A stretch of 64,000 nt of DNA, taken from assembly GCA_028456385.1 (NCBI GenBank), contig JALNQF010000188.1, positions 1-64,000 of the forward strand, written 5' to 3'. Below the pieces are notes generated by a model that was given only the letters and a program-made list of their open reading frames with translations, did not search any database and was not told where the DNA came from. Below, in pieces: positions 37,685 through 49,531 of this stretch; the stretch's first letter is position 1; each line of letters begins with the position of its first letter. A program made the translations under genes and the position numbers. The DNA is from Ophiosphaerella korrae (lineage: Eukaryota > Ascomycota > Dothideomycetes > Pleosporales > Phaeosphaeriaceae).

Positions 37685-38048
37685 GAACGATGAGTTTGTA
37701 TTCAGAGTTGGATCATCCAATATCCGTTGGATAGGTAATTTTGAAGTTGATTGAAGATATTTAGAGAAGCTTGTAACTTTATGATGGTGTATATCTACCA
37801 TATTGGGTCTCTTGTAAGAGTTTTCAAGGTATACAGGTGGTATACATATAATTATAATCATATGCCAAATGTTTATCGATATGATTGCTAGCCTTTTACA
37901 TTCAGCTTCGAGACTTTTCAAGTAGGATAACACAAAAGGCTTGAATGCCAAAGCGTACTTGTGATATCAAGAAGTTATGTCGAGCTTCATTCCTGATTGT
38001 CATTGCACGGATAGGGACTTGTGCTTTCATAGACAGCATAACGCCTGC
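37685..38048. other. Convergent 3' spacer
   Basis: About 360 bp between the ends of the DUF2306 gene (plus) and the SDR gene (minus). AT-rich, with no frame or repeat recognised; it should hold both 3' untranslated regions. Confidence 0.4.
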
Positions 38049-38937
38049 CTACCATGGCAGCTGAAGTGGAGTGGGTAATTTGTCCTTCGCTCCAAGGACC
38101 GGCTCAGCCGTGCCAATATCACTGTCATCACAAGTCAGCCTAGAACCCAAATCGCAGTAAAATATACACTTACGCTGCACCGCGAGGCGCCCAATACTGT
38201 CCCGTCTTAGATATGTCAAACGTCTCAATCCACTCGACCAAACTCTTTGCCGCCACATCCGGCGTGACGGCACCACCCTCATCCCAGAACTTGTCAAAAC
38301 CTACATTCTTCGTCATATCAGTGCGCATGAAACCAGGGTGTACACTCGCAACCGCGACACCCCTCTCCTTTAGATCCAAGCTCAGTAGCTTTGCGCTCAT
38401 GTTCAGCGCTGTCTTGCTGGCATGGTGACCGTAGTTTCCGCCGCCTTCAGACTCGTGTCGGAGGGTTATGCTGCCGCTCTCTGATGATACGAAAATGGCT
38501 TTTGACGAGGAAGAGAGAAGAGAACGGGCGTTGGCGAGTGAAGTAACTAGGATTGTTGGGCCGATAGCACAAGTGCGGTACATTTGTTCTTGGGCTGAGA
38601 ATGAAGGCTCTTCGAGGGACTCTTTGGCAAAATACCCAGCGGCTATGATGACGATGTCTAGATTTGAAATCTTCCTTGATTCCAGAGAGTGAAGTAAAAT
38701 ACTGCTGACCTCGGAAGATGCAATGTCGATGCTAGGAATATAGACGACATTCTTCGCTGTGCATAGTAAGCGGCTGATCTTGTATCATGAATATGGGGAT
38801 GAATTCAACGTACTGTTTGCAGGAGGATCCGAACTTCTCGCAGTAGCTACAACATGATTGTTGCCATCAGCTGCATAAGTCTTGACAAGACTAGCTCCGA
38901 GGCCGCGAGTAGCACCAATAACGAGAATGGTGGGCAT
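38049..38937 (-). CDS. Short-chain dehydrogenase/reductase (SDR), atypical active site
   Basis: Three exons, 38937-38814, 38756-38174 and 38121-38049, give 259 residues. The cofactor motif is GATRGLG (Gly8, Gly12, Gly14) after the first strand. AAGY near the middle matches the structural NNAG position. A Ser-containing IFVSSESGS strand is present. The expected Tyr-x3-Lys is NYGHHASKTAL: Lys156 is present, but the residue four before it is His152, with a Tyr only at 150. Classical SDRs use that Tyr as the acid/base, so activity is uncertain. HPGFMRTDMT after it is typical of the C-factor-like SDR group. Tandem with the GMC gene, 233 bp downstream of the latter's stop, same strand. Introns are 57 and 52 bp with normal borders. 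Confidence 0.82.
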
Positions 38938-39170
38938 TGTGTAAGTCACAATTTACAAGGGCTAGGAGTTTGTAAGTTGGTTGTGGATGAGAGAAGCCCA
39001 TCTTTATGCAGTTGTGAAGATTAATTGCGTGTGACTGACGTCGTTCGCATTGCGTGTTTCTGAGCGGAATTGCGATTGGACAAGAATGGACGCGCCAATA
39101 GCTTCATAGACTCTCTTGCGATTACTTTTATTAGACTGCATGAATAAAACCAAGACTTGCAGTCTGTTTA

Positions 39171-41017
39171 TTAGTACTTTGATGCGATGATACCTGCCGC
39201 GCGCTCTGCAACTCCATAGATAGCTGTTTGAATGTGCGCGCTGATGATCATCGGTATTACACTTGCATCAACAACCCGTAGGCCCTCAACCCCATACACC
39301 TTCAATTCTGCGTCTACAACGCCATTATCTTTCCTTGGTAGCATGGCACACGTGCCCATCGGATGAAAAAATGTAGAAACATTATCGCGAACATATTTCT
39401 CCCACTGAGCGTCCGTTTCGGTAGCGTTTCCAGGATCATACTCCTTCATCCATACGTCCGTGTATGGTGCAGTGTTAGCGATCTTGCGTGTGTACTTTAC
39501 GACCTCTTTGAGAGCCTCCAAGTCATAAGGTGTGCTGATGTATCGGGGATCGATCACAGGTTTGGTAGCAGGATCAGAACCATTGATATGAACAGATCCG
39601 CGAGCAAAGGGGTGCATGACACCTGCAAGAAGACTGACATATTGCTTGCCATAACCTGCAGTAGTGTTGGCTGGGTAGCCACGGACATTGATGTATCCGT
39701 CGCTGAAGATGATTTCAATATCAGGAGCACCCGAATTCGCGTCTGTAAGGAGTGAGAGTTTCTTCCGGTCGACGGGGTTTGACATGTCAGCTGATTGTTC
39801 TGCAAATTTGAGAAGCTTATAGTCATCTCCGATTGCTTGCTTCCACTTCAAGAAGCCATAGGCGCTACCAGCGTACTGGTATAGAGACTTTTGCCCACGT
39901 TTCCACAAGTCAAGCTCGATTGCTGCGCGTGTAGCATTATATTTCAGAATATCAGCGCCGAGAATCCCAGGCTTCAACTCGTATGTTGTCTGGATGCGTG
40001 TATGGTCTTGAAGATTTTCGCCAACGCCGGGCAATTCGACAAGTTGCTTGATACCTGCCCTCTCGAGTACAGCCTTTCGGCCGATACCTGACAGTTCAAG
40101 GATCTTCGGCGAAAGCAAACTGCCTCCTGACAAAATGACTTCCTTTCTAGCCTTGATCTCTGTTCCATCTGTGAGTACGACACCAGTTGCACGGTTTCTG
40201 TAGAGGGTAACCTTCTCCACCGTCGAATTGTACTTGATGATTAAGTTGGGGCCAGCGCCTGGAAGGTAATCGACCGCGTATGACCGAGTATGGTTTGAGA
40301 AGCGTTGTGTGGCAGGTTGGTACATCGTCCCGATGTTATTACCATTCAGCGACTCAAGATTCTCATTAAGGCCAAGGTTCTTCAATGCTGAAATACCCTC
40401 TTGAAGATGGCGTGGGGGGTCTTCGAGCATTCCGATCTGGATAGGACCACCATATGCAATACCGTCTGTACCGTATTGGGCAGGACCTTCTTGACGTTGA
40501 AAATTCTCCTGCTTGAGCATGGCTCGATACATATTCTCCCAATTCCATCCTGGATTGCCAAGTTCTTCCCAGGCGTTGTATTCCTTGACCGTAGCGCGAT
40601 CCCAGACTAGGAGATTTAGCGCAGACGAACCACCCAAAACCTTTCCACGGTTGTGATTGATGGTGCGATTGTTTGCTGCAGACTGAGGCACGGTTGGAAG
40701 TGACCAGTCTAGGGGTCCACCAAATGGTGAGCCTTTGAGGCCAGGAACATAGAGTCTCTGGTCATTGCGGCCATCGGGACCAGCTTCAACCAACAATACG
40801 CAATGCTCTGGCAATCGCTGGCTCAATCTTGTTGCCAATGCAACACCAGCGGTACCGCCTCCGACGATTATCTATATCACATGGTAAGCTGGGGCCCTCA
40901 GCTGGAAGTGGGACCACATACGAAGTCGAAACTAGCACTCTGCTGGCAATCATCTACATTCGCACCGCGCGAAAGACCCAGGATAGTGGCAAGGATGAAA
41001 CCAAGCGTCGGCTGCAT
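39171..41017 (-). CDS. Secreted GMC-family FAD oxidoreductase
   Basis: Two exons, 41017-40922 and 40871-39171 (50-bp intron, GTATGT...TATAG), give 598 residues. MQPTLGFILATILGLSRG is a likely secretion signal. The intron joins SFDF to IIVGGGTAGVALATRL, rebuilding the N-terminal FAD-binding GxGxxG motif. The GMC signature RGKVLGGSSALNLLVWDR follows. The second signature is GGSLLSPKILELSGIG. The C-terminal part has FFHPMGTCAML (about His535) and AHIQTAIYG (about His578), the usual catalytic His pair. GMC enzymes oxidise alcohols, sugars or polyketide intermediates; the substrate cannot be read here (aryl-alcohol oxidase, glucose oxidase-like or versicolorin-B-synthase-like are all possible). 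Confidence 0.88.
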
Positions 41018-42635
41018 CGTATCGGTTCCCGGGACGGAAGTCGGTTCGCAGGATGTGTAGTTTCGTGCGAGGGCAAGGATCCTCGCAGACCTGAAATGTG
41101 CACGGCGCGAGATTTAAAAGAATGAATGCAGGAGTAGTAATAACAGGCACCATTACCCGTCTGACACTAGGGCCATAACAGTCCATGACTCGTGCAAATC
41201 GAAGCGAGCCAACTGTTTTCTTGTAAAATCCGATAAGCAGGGTTCGCATGGAATTTCTGCCGGTGGGATCAAATTGCTATTCGTTTTCTATGCATCGGGT
41301 GTTCAGCAGCCCCGGGACTAGGACAGAAAGACTGTCGCCTCGCATATACCATATCATGTATAATTAGCTGAAGGTTTTCCATCGCAACGTTCACCATTGA
41401 GTTAGTTACCAAGCTCATATAGATCTACAAAAGAGTTCAGGATGTAATCAGCTCCAATAACTTGAATCTACCTTGTGGTTGGAATTCCCAGTCGCCTGGT
41501 GAACCGTGAAAGCCAAGGTTTAAGCCGATTTTTCGCAGCTAGACCAGTCGGAAAGAAGATCCTTCTCATAACCTCCGTCTTGGCCTGCCAATCAACAACC
41601 TTTGTATCTCGTATCAAGACCAGGCTGCATAGCTAGCCTCAACATGTACCTTAATTCACACCGTGCGATCCATGACCACAGCGGCTTTCAGCTTCCAAAT
41701 CTGTTGCACAACGCTGAGCGGATTGCGCTTTTCGTGCCTTAGCTCACTACTAAGTGTTATCTGTCGTTTCTACCCTTATGAATTGCAGCAAATTCTGAGC
41801 TACATTCATACCGTTTATCTTACTATGGTACAAGGCATAGGTAGTGTAGGTGGGTCCCGGGCGGCAGGGGTCAAGCGATACCTCTCTACCTGACTGTTTC
41901 ACATCAAATCCTCTGTAATTTTGTATTGAAATCTGTGATTTTCAGTCGCCCGCGTGTCCACGCCTTACTGAAGTTTGTATGTAAAATCAGGCTTAAGATG
42001 CTCCTGCGCACCCCTGCCACCCGGGACCCACCTACACTACCTATGCCTTGTACCATAGTACTGCTGGCCTTTTTATAGCAATAGCTAGGCGGGATGCTCG
42101 CAAGTGCCCAGAGCTCTAGTGGGCAAATGGTGGAGCAGGTATTGATTAAGTTGATTGACAAGTGCACCCGCTGGTCTGTGATCTTGAAAGCGCCGTAAGG
42201 CAATGGCACGGCACGAAGCGATTTCGTACCACTCCTATCAAACGAGGATTGCTAAATTGCTAATGGTGGTGGCGGCGGTAAGAGCAGACTACCAGGTATT
42301 TAGGTACTCAACCGGATGTTTGGTCTTGCGTGATTCGCTCTGATTGAACAGTTTATTGCTTACATCAATGCCTCCTGCCAGATTTTCGGGTTTCGGAATG
42401 CAGACCGACCCTTGTAGCTGCGACTGTGGGAAGACTAATCTTCGTCGTGCAGCTCTCCCTTTGCTTTTCTCCTGCATTCGTGTTCATCCTAGATTGTACA
42501 CCCCCCGGCGTTCTTGGCATGGCTGGTCCACGCGTTGAAGGACCGATAGAACGTGTGCCAACTATTATTAAACTCTGCTTTGTCTTCTGGTATGAGTAGA
42601 TACACTATCGTCATTTCTTCTAAACTTCAAGCGTC
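41018..42635. other. Divergent intergenic region
   Basis: About 1.6 kb between the starts of the GMC gene (minus) and the rhodopsin-like gene (plus). It contains the 240-bp inverted-repeat element at 41821-42060. Small frames inside are not supported. Both promoters must lie here, but no specific elements were identified. Confidence 0.45.
41821..42060. mobile_element. MITE with ~50-bp terminal inverted repeats and TA target duplication
   Basis: Ends read TACTATGGTACAAGGCATAG at the left and the exact inverse at the right. The inverted arms run about 50 bp (through GGTGGGTCCCGGG) and are nearly identical. The element ends in TA on both sides, consistent with the TA duplication of Tc1/mariner-type transposition. 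The 140-bp centre has no frame. Non-autonomous. Confidence 0.8.
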
Positions 42636-43779
42636 ATGTCCCCACTTGAGATTCGCAATGATCCTTCGTCATGGGACGACAAAGGCCCTGCGCTAACAAT
42701 TGTTTCCGTTTTGTTCACAGGACTGGCATTCATCACAACCGTTATTCGTCTTTGGGTTCGAAAAGGCCGTAGTACGTTGGGATGGGATGACTATACCATC
42801 GCAGCAGCCATGATTCTCACCATAATCGAAGCTGCATTAACCATTCAAGCCGTGACTCATGGCAAAGGGAAGCGCGCAGCGTACTTGTCTAAAGCTCAGA
42901 TACAGTACATCAACATGTTTAGCTGGTATGCTCAGCATGTGCTTTTCACGACTATGGCACTTATCAAGACTTCCGTCTGCCTCCTAGTCATCAGGATCAG
43001 GCCCACAAAGAAACTGAAGATCTTTGTTGGAATTGTTGTTGGATTGTTGGTCACTGCAAGTGTTGAAGTCAGCGTCGTCCTGTTAGCGCAGTGTAGGCCG
43101 ATTAGTGCTCACTGGTGTGGAGCAAAGCCTGGGCAATGCTGGCCGACAGAGGTACGCATATATTCGATATATGTGCAAGCCGGTGAGGCCTACAGCAAAA
43201 GCAATTGAAATCTCATCGAAGTTAATCTATGTAAAAGGGTTATCTATTATTACGGATTTGATCTGCTCCTTGCTTCCCATTGTTATAATGTGGAATATTC
43301 AGATGGCCTTGAGCAAGAAGTTCTCTATCTGCATATTAATGGCAATGGGCCTAGTGTGCACCGCATGCTCAGCTGTCAGAGCAAAGTCACTGAATTCTAA
43401 GACAAAGGATATTGCATATGAATATTCAATTGTTGCAATTTGGGCCATGTGAGATTAAGAAAAGAGACTCAGCTCTATGGGTATATGCTAACTGTTCCTC
43501 TTCCTTAGGGCGGAAATATGCCTTGGAATCATAGCGACAAACTTGAGTCTTTCCCGATCAACCTACTACTTTTTTAAAGCCGAGTATAACTCACGCGCGT
43601 CCACTCACCCTCTACGTACAGCTCACGCTTGCGAAACGCTCCTAAACACACGGACGTGTCGTTTAATTCGAAGATCGATCGGCGGCGAGAAACATCAGTA
43701 CCACGAAGTGAAGATAGCAATATCCCTCTCAATTCAAGAACATATACGAACCCAGAAACATGCGTTAAGTAGCGACTAG
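42636..43779 (+). CDS. Fungal rhodopsin-like (PTH11-type) 7TM protein
   Basis: Three exons, 42636-43182, 43238-43448 and 43509-43779, give 342 residues. The first intron (GTGAGG...AAAAG) joins SIYVQA to GLSIITDLICSLLPI. The second (GTGAGA...CTTAG, branch GCTAAC) joins AIWAM to AEICLGIIATNLSLSR. The family pattern is clear: VIRLWVRKGRSTLGWDDYTI after the first membrane segment, TALIKTSVCLL-type helix 3, Cys in the second extracellular loop (CRPISAHW...CW), TDLICSLLPIVIMWNIQM and the final EICLGIIATNL helix. These plasma-membrane proteins of the fungal rhodopsin domain family include PTH11-like receptors; ligand unknown. The C-terminal tail after about residue 275 is basic and hydrophilic. Confidence 0.85.
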
Positions 43780-45066
43780 ACTGAGGGTAAAAAGGAAGCG
43801 AGACAAGCTTGCGTTGAAAACGTGACACAGTTCCAATTAATTATGATAGCACAACTGCGCTCCATAAAGAAAAGATGACTGTCGATTATATTGAGATACA
43901 ATCTCAGTTCAATATTGTCGGCGGGCCAATCAAGCTCTTATCCAAAACTCACGTTGGTTATGGCTGGGGTATGCCTATTACAAGCCAAATTGTTCTTGTT
44001 ACGAACATAAATAGAAGAGGATTATATCCTACAATTATTTGGGATTAGCTGCAGAGTAATAAAATCTCGGAATTGGGTTAGATCAAGGCTGTTGAAAGGA
44101 TATATGGATTGATGTAAAAGATGCGGATTATGAAGGACCTGCGGAAGAATGGACTCACTATTAAACGGGCTGAAGTTACAAGAATCAAGGAGTATTTAGT
44201 TTCATGCTTGGCAATAGGAAGAAGGTGGAACTTGTGCAGTTGAGGATTTGGTATAGGTGCCTGAGCGATGGAATATAATTCATCTTAACGGCTATGCTGT
44301 CATCATTCAGCACAAGGCGTGATAGCTACGACTTTACCATTAAAAGCATTCACCTATCCAGTCCTTTCAGCCAGAATATTGTGGTGTAGTAGGACCTCAC
44401 GTGATCGGAGAGGATTAGGTTAGCCTTGGGCTCTACAGGGGCTCGGAGTGAGATCGGATGAGGAAGATAGACACCGACACCAACTCGTCAAGTAGCTTCT
44501 CAATCCATATGTTTCAGCTCATCTCACCGACTACAGGTCGGCACCTACTCCCTACTTCAACCTGAATCCTAGTATGCCACAATATCCTCAGTATCTTCTA
44601 AAAAAAATCCGGCTATTGCTGCCCTGTCGCGTGCGATGTTTCTTAAAATGAACTAATGTCTCGTGATTCCATTCTCATCTACCAACCAATTCTTTCTAAC
44701 TGTTCAAATCTTATGCGTTCTTAGAGGCTGCAAGGAAATAGTAGTGTTGTTGAAATGACAGTTCAGATTCTGCAGGGCTATAACACTGCGGGTGAGCCCG
44801 GTTGGCAAGTTAGCCTTTTATGTTATCCTAAGCGTCGAACTGCTTACCATGTCAAATAGCTCAAAGATTGTGACTTGATATTATCCACCGTACTCGTTAG
44901 ACTTTGAATTCTCATAGGCACGAAGTGTCGCTTCCTCCGTATCCAAGTCCTTCAAGCACATTCTGGCCACTACGTGGCTATAACACATCAAAATGATGGT
45001 GTTTCTCACTAGAATTATATCCTCACGGGACAAATACTCCCCTATTACAAGGTAAAGAGGTGAGCT
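43780..45066. other. Intergenic region with a repeated MITE
   Basis: About 1.3 kb between the rhodopsin-like gene (plus) and the minus-strand hypothetical gene, so it holds two 3' regions. The only structured part recognised is the repeat at 44377-44584, which recurs at 53655-53853. No RNA gene was seen. Confidence 0.45.
44377..44584 (+). mobile_element. ~205-bp MITE-like repeat, copy 1
   Basis: Ends TATTGTGGTGTAGTAGGA at the left and TCCTAGTATGCCACAATA at the right, imperfect inverted ends of about 18 bp. About 80% or more of its length matches 53655-53853, including CACGTGATCGG, ACCGACAC(C/T)AACTCGTCA and the GTCGGCACCT-type block. No coding frame. Confidence 0.75.
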
Positions 45067-45699
45067 TTAGACGATGCAGCATTTTCTAGAGTTTTTTCCT
45101 TTTTCGCATTCATCTGCTTTGGTTGAAGCCGTGTCTGCCTGTAGAGAATCAACGGCTGGTGAAGCCAAATGATTAGGAATATGTTTCTGAAGTTCAGTTC
45201 CTGTACATGCGTCCCAATAGAACCGCAATGTAGTGGTATCGCAACCGTCCTTCATCCCGGTTAGGCTTTTAGTCTCTTCGAATGAGCCAGAAGAAAGACT
45301 CCCGTGTGCTATATAGTAGCAGTTCGGAGCACCTGCCTCATAAAGTAGCACGATTTTGATGAGACAACCACAATCTAAGACATGCTCGCGAGACATAGAT
45401 GTATTAAGGTATGAGTTGTTATCTTTGGTGACCTCGACTTTGAGTACGCGATGGTTGCGAGAATCGGCATCCTTTGTTTCTGCTTGCGATGAACATCGAT
45501 ATAACTTGATCACAGAGTCGAAATGGTTCGGTTTTAGGCCGTGGTTGGTTTGGTTTGCTAGATACAGTAGTCTTCGTGAAGCTGATGAAGTGCTCTGTGG
45601 ATGAAACTTGCTTAATTTCAAAATTGGACATTGAAGTTGAATTGTAATTTTACATAGATAAGACGATATCAAACCAAATTGAAAATCGCATAATTCCAT
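45067..45699 (-). CDS. Hypothetical protein with CaaX-like C-terminus
   Basis: A single minus-strand frame of 210 codons, long for this neighbourhood. I do not recognise the family. The sequence is hydrophilic with scattered Cys (for example LDCGCLIKIVLLYEAGAPNC) and no membrane segment or signal peptide. It ends KGKNSRKCCIV: the last four residues CCIV fit a CaaX prenylation box and are preceded by basic residues, as in small GTPases, but no GTPase motifs (GxxxxGK, DxxG, NKxD) are present. An intron-split gene with further exons upstream cannot be excluded, nor a chance frame. Confidence 0.4.
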   Translation of the reverse strand: MELCDFQFGLISSYLCKITIQLQCPILKLSKFHPQSTSSASRRLLYLANQTNHGLKPNHFDSVIKLYRCSSQAETKDADSRNHRVLKVEVTKDNNSYLNTSMSREHVLDCGCLIKIVLLYEAGAPNCYYIAHGSLSSGSFEETKSLTGMKDGCDTTTLRFYWDACTGTELQKHIPNHLASPAVDSLQADTASTKADECEKGKNSRKCCIV

Positions 45700-45936
45700 G
45701 CAGATTCACCGTGACATGACCCATGGTTCCGTTAGTGACCGGCTTCTTAAACAGTGAAGTCACCAAAGAGTGGTCTTCAAAAGCCAATGGTCCCCAACAA
45801 TGAGAATTATTCACTTAGTACGCATACGTGTGAATGTTTCTAGATCTAGCTTTGGGGCTCGAGGTTGCGCGCACGCGAGAGGACACTCGCAGCGCCTAAG
45901 CTAAAGCTCCACAGTCAGGCGATTAATAAACGTTGG

Positions 45937-47735
45937 CTACCTTTCTTCGTATCTTGTCTGACTCATTAATGGACTTTTGGCTCTGATTTTCTGACCGTAC
46001 TTTAACAGAACCAAAGGAATGAAGCTTAGTAGTAAAGCCACGAAGCCCAACAGAGTACTAGCCCATTGGAAACCCAGGGTTCGGTATAAACTTTGTGTGG
46101 CTAGTGGCAAAAAAGCAGCCATGAAGTTCTCCAGGAAGGCGATACCAGCCACTGCAGAAGCAGCATACTTTGCATACGCATCAACGACATATGTCGTTAC
46201 AGCAGCTGTGCTGCAAAACATGCCGAAACCAACGAAAACCAAAGCAACAGTGGGCACCATCCAGTATACCGTAGGGTAAGATGTCCATGAGAAGTAGAAG
46301 AGGCCTCCCGTAAGTCCAAAAAAGGATGCAGGGATGCTAAGATAAAGGCGAACTTCTGGCAAAGGTTTGCCAGGGTTCTCACTATTGTACCTGGCCGAAA
46401 GGAAGTAAAGTCGATCCTGGTAAAGAGATGAGACAAGACCAATGAGTTCCCCGATTACAATAGCGGATTGTACAAGGCCTGTTCCGAACCAGTTCCAGCC
46501 GTATATGTCAGAGTAAACCTGAACAATCGATTGTGTGAACATGAAGGCTATTCCAATGCAGAAGGCGGACCAGAGGCCGAAAAACAACACTACGCTCTCG
46601 GTACAAAGCATCTGCGAAGGTCGGATAACTGTCACTCTGAGTATATCGCGCAAGCTCTTATGGTCCATCTTAATGCTGTTAGAAGCTGTTCGATCTTGCT
46701 TGTTATCTGTACAGATATGACGACGTGATTTTTGAGCTAGTATAGCGTCTGGTCTGACTTCAGGGAGGAGCAGGTACAGGACGGGAAGAAGTGCACTGTA
46801 GACAACGATCTGAGTGAAGAATATCCTGATTTTTTTGTTAGTTCAAAGTGCATAGTTTCGTCAATGTCAAATATACCATCGCCAAGTGGTGTGCTGCATA
46901 ACAAGGCTGCCGAAAACGGGTCCCATATTCAAGCCAGCGAGAAGGCCCCAGATATATAGCGAAGTTGCAAAGCTTTTTGCTCGCCCAGCCTTCCAAATAT
47001 CACTCACTATTTCTGATGTAATGTTTGCAAGTGTACCCGAGCAAGCACCAGTAATTATGCGTGTGACCACCAAGGTTGCAAAGTCTTTCGCTACCGCTTG
47101 TGGGATAATGAAGAGGATAAGAGTAACGTGTATGACCTGTGGCTTAGTTAACTTGAAGTCTCATCATATTCTCTGGATTTTTTTCTCACCAAATAACTCC
47201 ACTTTACACCAAAATTTTCCATTATCGGTAAACCAATCAGTGGCGCTACTGCACCGCCTAGACTCCAGGATAGTACTGGCCAGTATGAATGTGGGAAATT
47301 TTTATCACTTATCACAAAACTGTGATTGATCTGCTCTGCAGCGCTCGTCATCATTGTTCCGTTGACTTGAATGACGAAAGTCATAAAACAAGCGAGAGAA
47401 GTCACTATCCATTTCTTCGTCCTTGGCCAATTGAACGGATTGTCAAAATTACTAGGGCTATCCCAGTTGTTTGAGTTCTCTGTCATGACGGCATAGCGGT
47501 GTGTGTGTAAGGGATCAAGGGAACAATCGGTTGAACCTGATATTGGTGTGTCCGCACTCGAAAGCGTGGGTTTGTAATCGCCACCCCAAGAAGTCTGCAA
47601 AGCCAAAGTTGTCGAAGATTGAGGACTTGGAGATTTCATTGACATGTTGGTGAACGCTTGATTTTCGCAATGCCACGCCGTGGCGAGCTCGAATATAGTA
47701 GAAAACTGAATATTTTGAAAAGAACGTCTGGACAT
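45937..47735 (-). CDS. Major facilitator superfamily transporter (DHA1-like)
   Basis: Three exons, 47735-47190, 47136-46877 and 46825-45937, give 564 residues. Introns are 53 and 51 bp (GTGAGA...CACAG; GTATAT...TCAG, with branch CTAAC in the second). A long N-terminal tail leads to NPFNWPRTKKWIVTSLACFMTFV, typical of fungal DHA1-type drug:proton antiporters. The second intron rebuilds TTWRWIFFTQIVV, a conserved MFS motif. Motif-C-like sequence TRIITGACSGTLANITSEIVSDIW lies before it. About 12 hydrophobic segments are visible overall. It probably exports small toxic compounds or polyamines across the plasma membrane. Internal Met codons at about residues 31 and 84 are alternative starts. Confidence 0.85.
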
Positions 47736-48318
47736 TGAAACTTTGCGGCGTATCTATTATCAATCAACGAGAAGCCTTCTTTTCCAGGGTCAACATTGAG
47801 AGCAGGTCACAAGGTATAGATACTAAAAGTATGTTGCTACCCGCGTGCCTGGCATACCCAATGATATCGAATGAAGCTGCCAAGACCATCCAGAAGCTCG
47901 TTGCGCTGTTGCACGTGGGAAGACATGAGCGACACTTGCAATAATGTGTCACCACCAGAATTTGATCCACCTCTCTTCGGCAGGCACTAACTCGTATTTG
48001 TGTTCTAGTAGCAATTCATGACATCACAAAGCACTTAGCTCAAGGGTCATCGAGCAATAATGGTACGTAACGTAAGAGGAAGTGTAAGCGAAGCCAGCTA
48101 GGCTCAATCGAGAAACGTCCCACATAAGACTTGCTGAACTTTTCTGCCCTTTTGCACGTTGGGCTTGAAACACAACTTCATAAACGCCATTTGTTTATTT
48201 CAATCAAGTTGACACGTCACATTCAGCTGTTGTTTAAAGTGTAACAAGCGTCGGTCGATGGTCGTTTTATCATTTGCTTAGATTCGCTCGGATACGATAA
48301 GGTGCCACTGGAATGAGC
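47736..48318. promoter_or_regulatory. Spacer upstream of the MFS gene
   Basis: About 580 bp between the start of the MFS gene and the stop of the Gal80-like gene, both on the minus strand. It must contain the MFS promoter. No repeat or factor site is clear. Confidence 0.4.
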
Positions 48319-49531
48319 TCACAAGTAGCTTTCCCGCGTTCCTCGCTCTGCACTTCGATATATTGCATCAATCATTCTGTGCCGAACCAACGCATCGTCG
48401 AACGTTGTCACACTGTAACCTTGATCAAGTCCAATACCGGCCCATGCGTCCCAGGCCTTGCCAACGTTGAAAGAGCGGTCAGCCGCTTTCTCAACCTGAA
48501 CGTCTTCCATCGTATCGTCTGTCGCGAACTTTAAAGTCGGTTGAAACATCTGAACATGGCCACCCCCTTTGCTACCCTCGAGCACAAGTGATCCCAATGT
48601 TCCACTGATCTCCCAGTGAAAGTCACGACCGGTACGCGATGTAGCCGGAGCATATGTCACATCCACTACGCCGTCTCCTTGTACAAGGCGACCAGTAATA
48701 CTGACGTAGTCGTGCGCAGTCTTCTGCAATCGACCCTTCGGCTTGCCATCTTGGTCTAGGAGCTCCAGTTCCGGTCGAAGATTCGCAAGTGTGGCGGTTA
48801 TGTCTTTGATCTCGCCTAACACAAAGCACAGAGCATCTACAGCATGGCCAAAAGGGATAGTGACAAGATTTGCTCCAGCCTCTATAGAGCAAAGGTATGC
48901 ATAGTTTTCAGTGGTAGTAGGGCCGAAAATTAGACCCTTTACGTGTTACCACGAATTAGCAAAATTCTACAACGAAAAGACGAGCTGAATTACTTACGTG
49001 GCCATACATAGTAGTACCTAGTATGTTCCCAAGTTTTCCAGAGGTAACAATCTCCTTGGCCCTCACAATACCTGGGTCTTGACGTGCCTGGAGGCCTATC
49101 ATAGTTCTGACCCCTTTCTCCTTTGCTAGATTGACGAGCTCTTCAGCTTCAGAAAGATTGCGGGCGAGTGGCCACTCGGCAAAAACATCCTTGCCAGCTT
49201 CAAGTGCGGGTCGTATAAGTTCATAGTGTTGCGGCACCTTTACGCTAATGGCTACAATATCCACATTGGGATCGGCTGCAATCGCGGCGGGGTTGTCGTA
49301 GGTCGCAACATTATGAAGCTCGTAATTCTTTGCAGCGGCTTCTGCTGATGTTTTCGAACTGTTTTGTAATGCAGAAATCCGGTAGGGATTAGTGTTTTTT
49401 AAGTATCCAAGATGGGATACTGAGGCCCAGGACCTGTGAATCCTTAGTATTGTATGATATTTGGAAAATTCTCTCAGTTACCCTTTTGCTGAGAGACCAA
49501 TTAGGCCAATGCGCTTCTGAGTAGTTGCCAT
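48319..49531 (-). CDS. Gfo/Idh/MocA-family protein, Gal80-like
   Basis: Three exons, 49531-49482, 49433-48998 and 48936-48319, give 367 residues. Introns are 48 and 61 bp (GTAACT...CACAG; GTAAGT...AAAG). The N-terminal Rossmann start is KRIGLIGLSAKGSWASVSHL, interrupted by intron 1, followed by YRISALQNSSKTSAEAAAKNY. VDIVAISVKVPQHYE is the second Rossmann block. The position that in dehydrogenases of this family is EKP is AEWPLA (Glu103-Trp104-Pro105): the catalytic Lys is absent, as in Gal80-type regulators. The second half is the usual alpha/beta C-terminal domain (GPTTTENYAYL, FGHAVDALCFVLGEI). It may bind NAD(P) as a sensor rather than act as an enzyme; the residue is seen, the role is inferred. 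Confidence 0.83.

Noticed and set aside
39363..39755. 130-codon plus-strand frame
   Set aside because: Antisense to the GMC oxidoreductase body.
46886..47329. 147-codon plus-strand frame
   Set aside because: Antisense to MFS exons 1 and 2 and crosses their intron.
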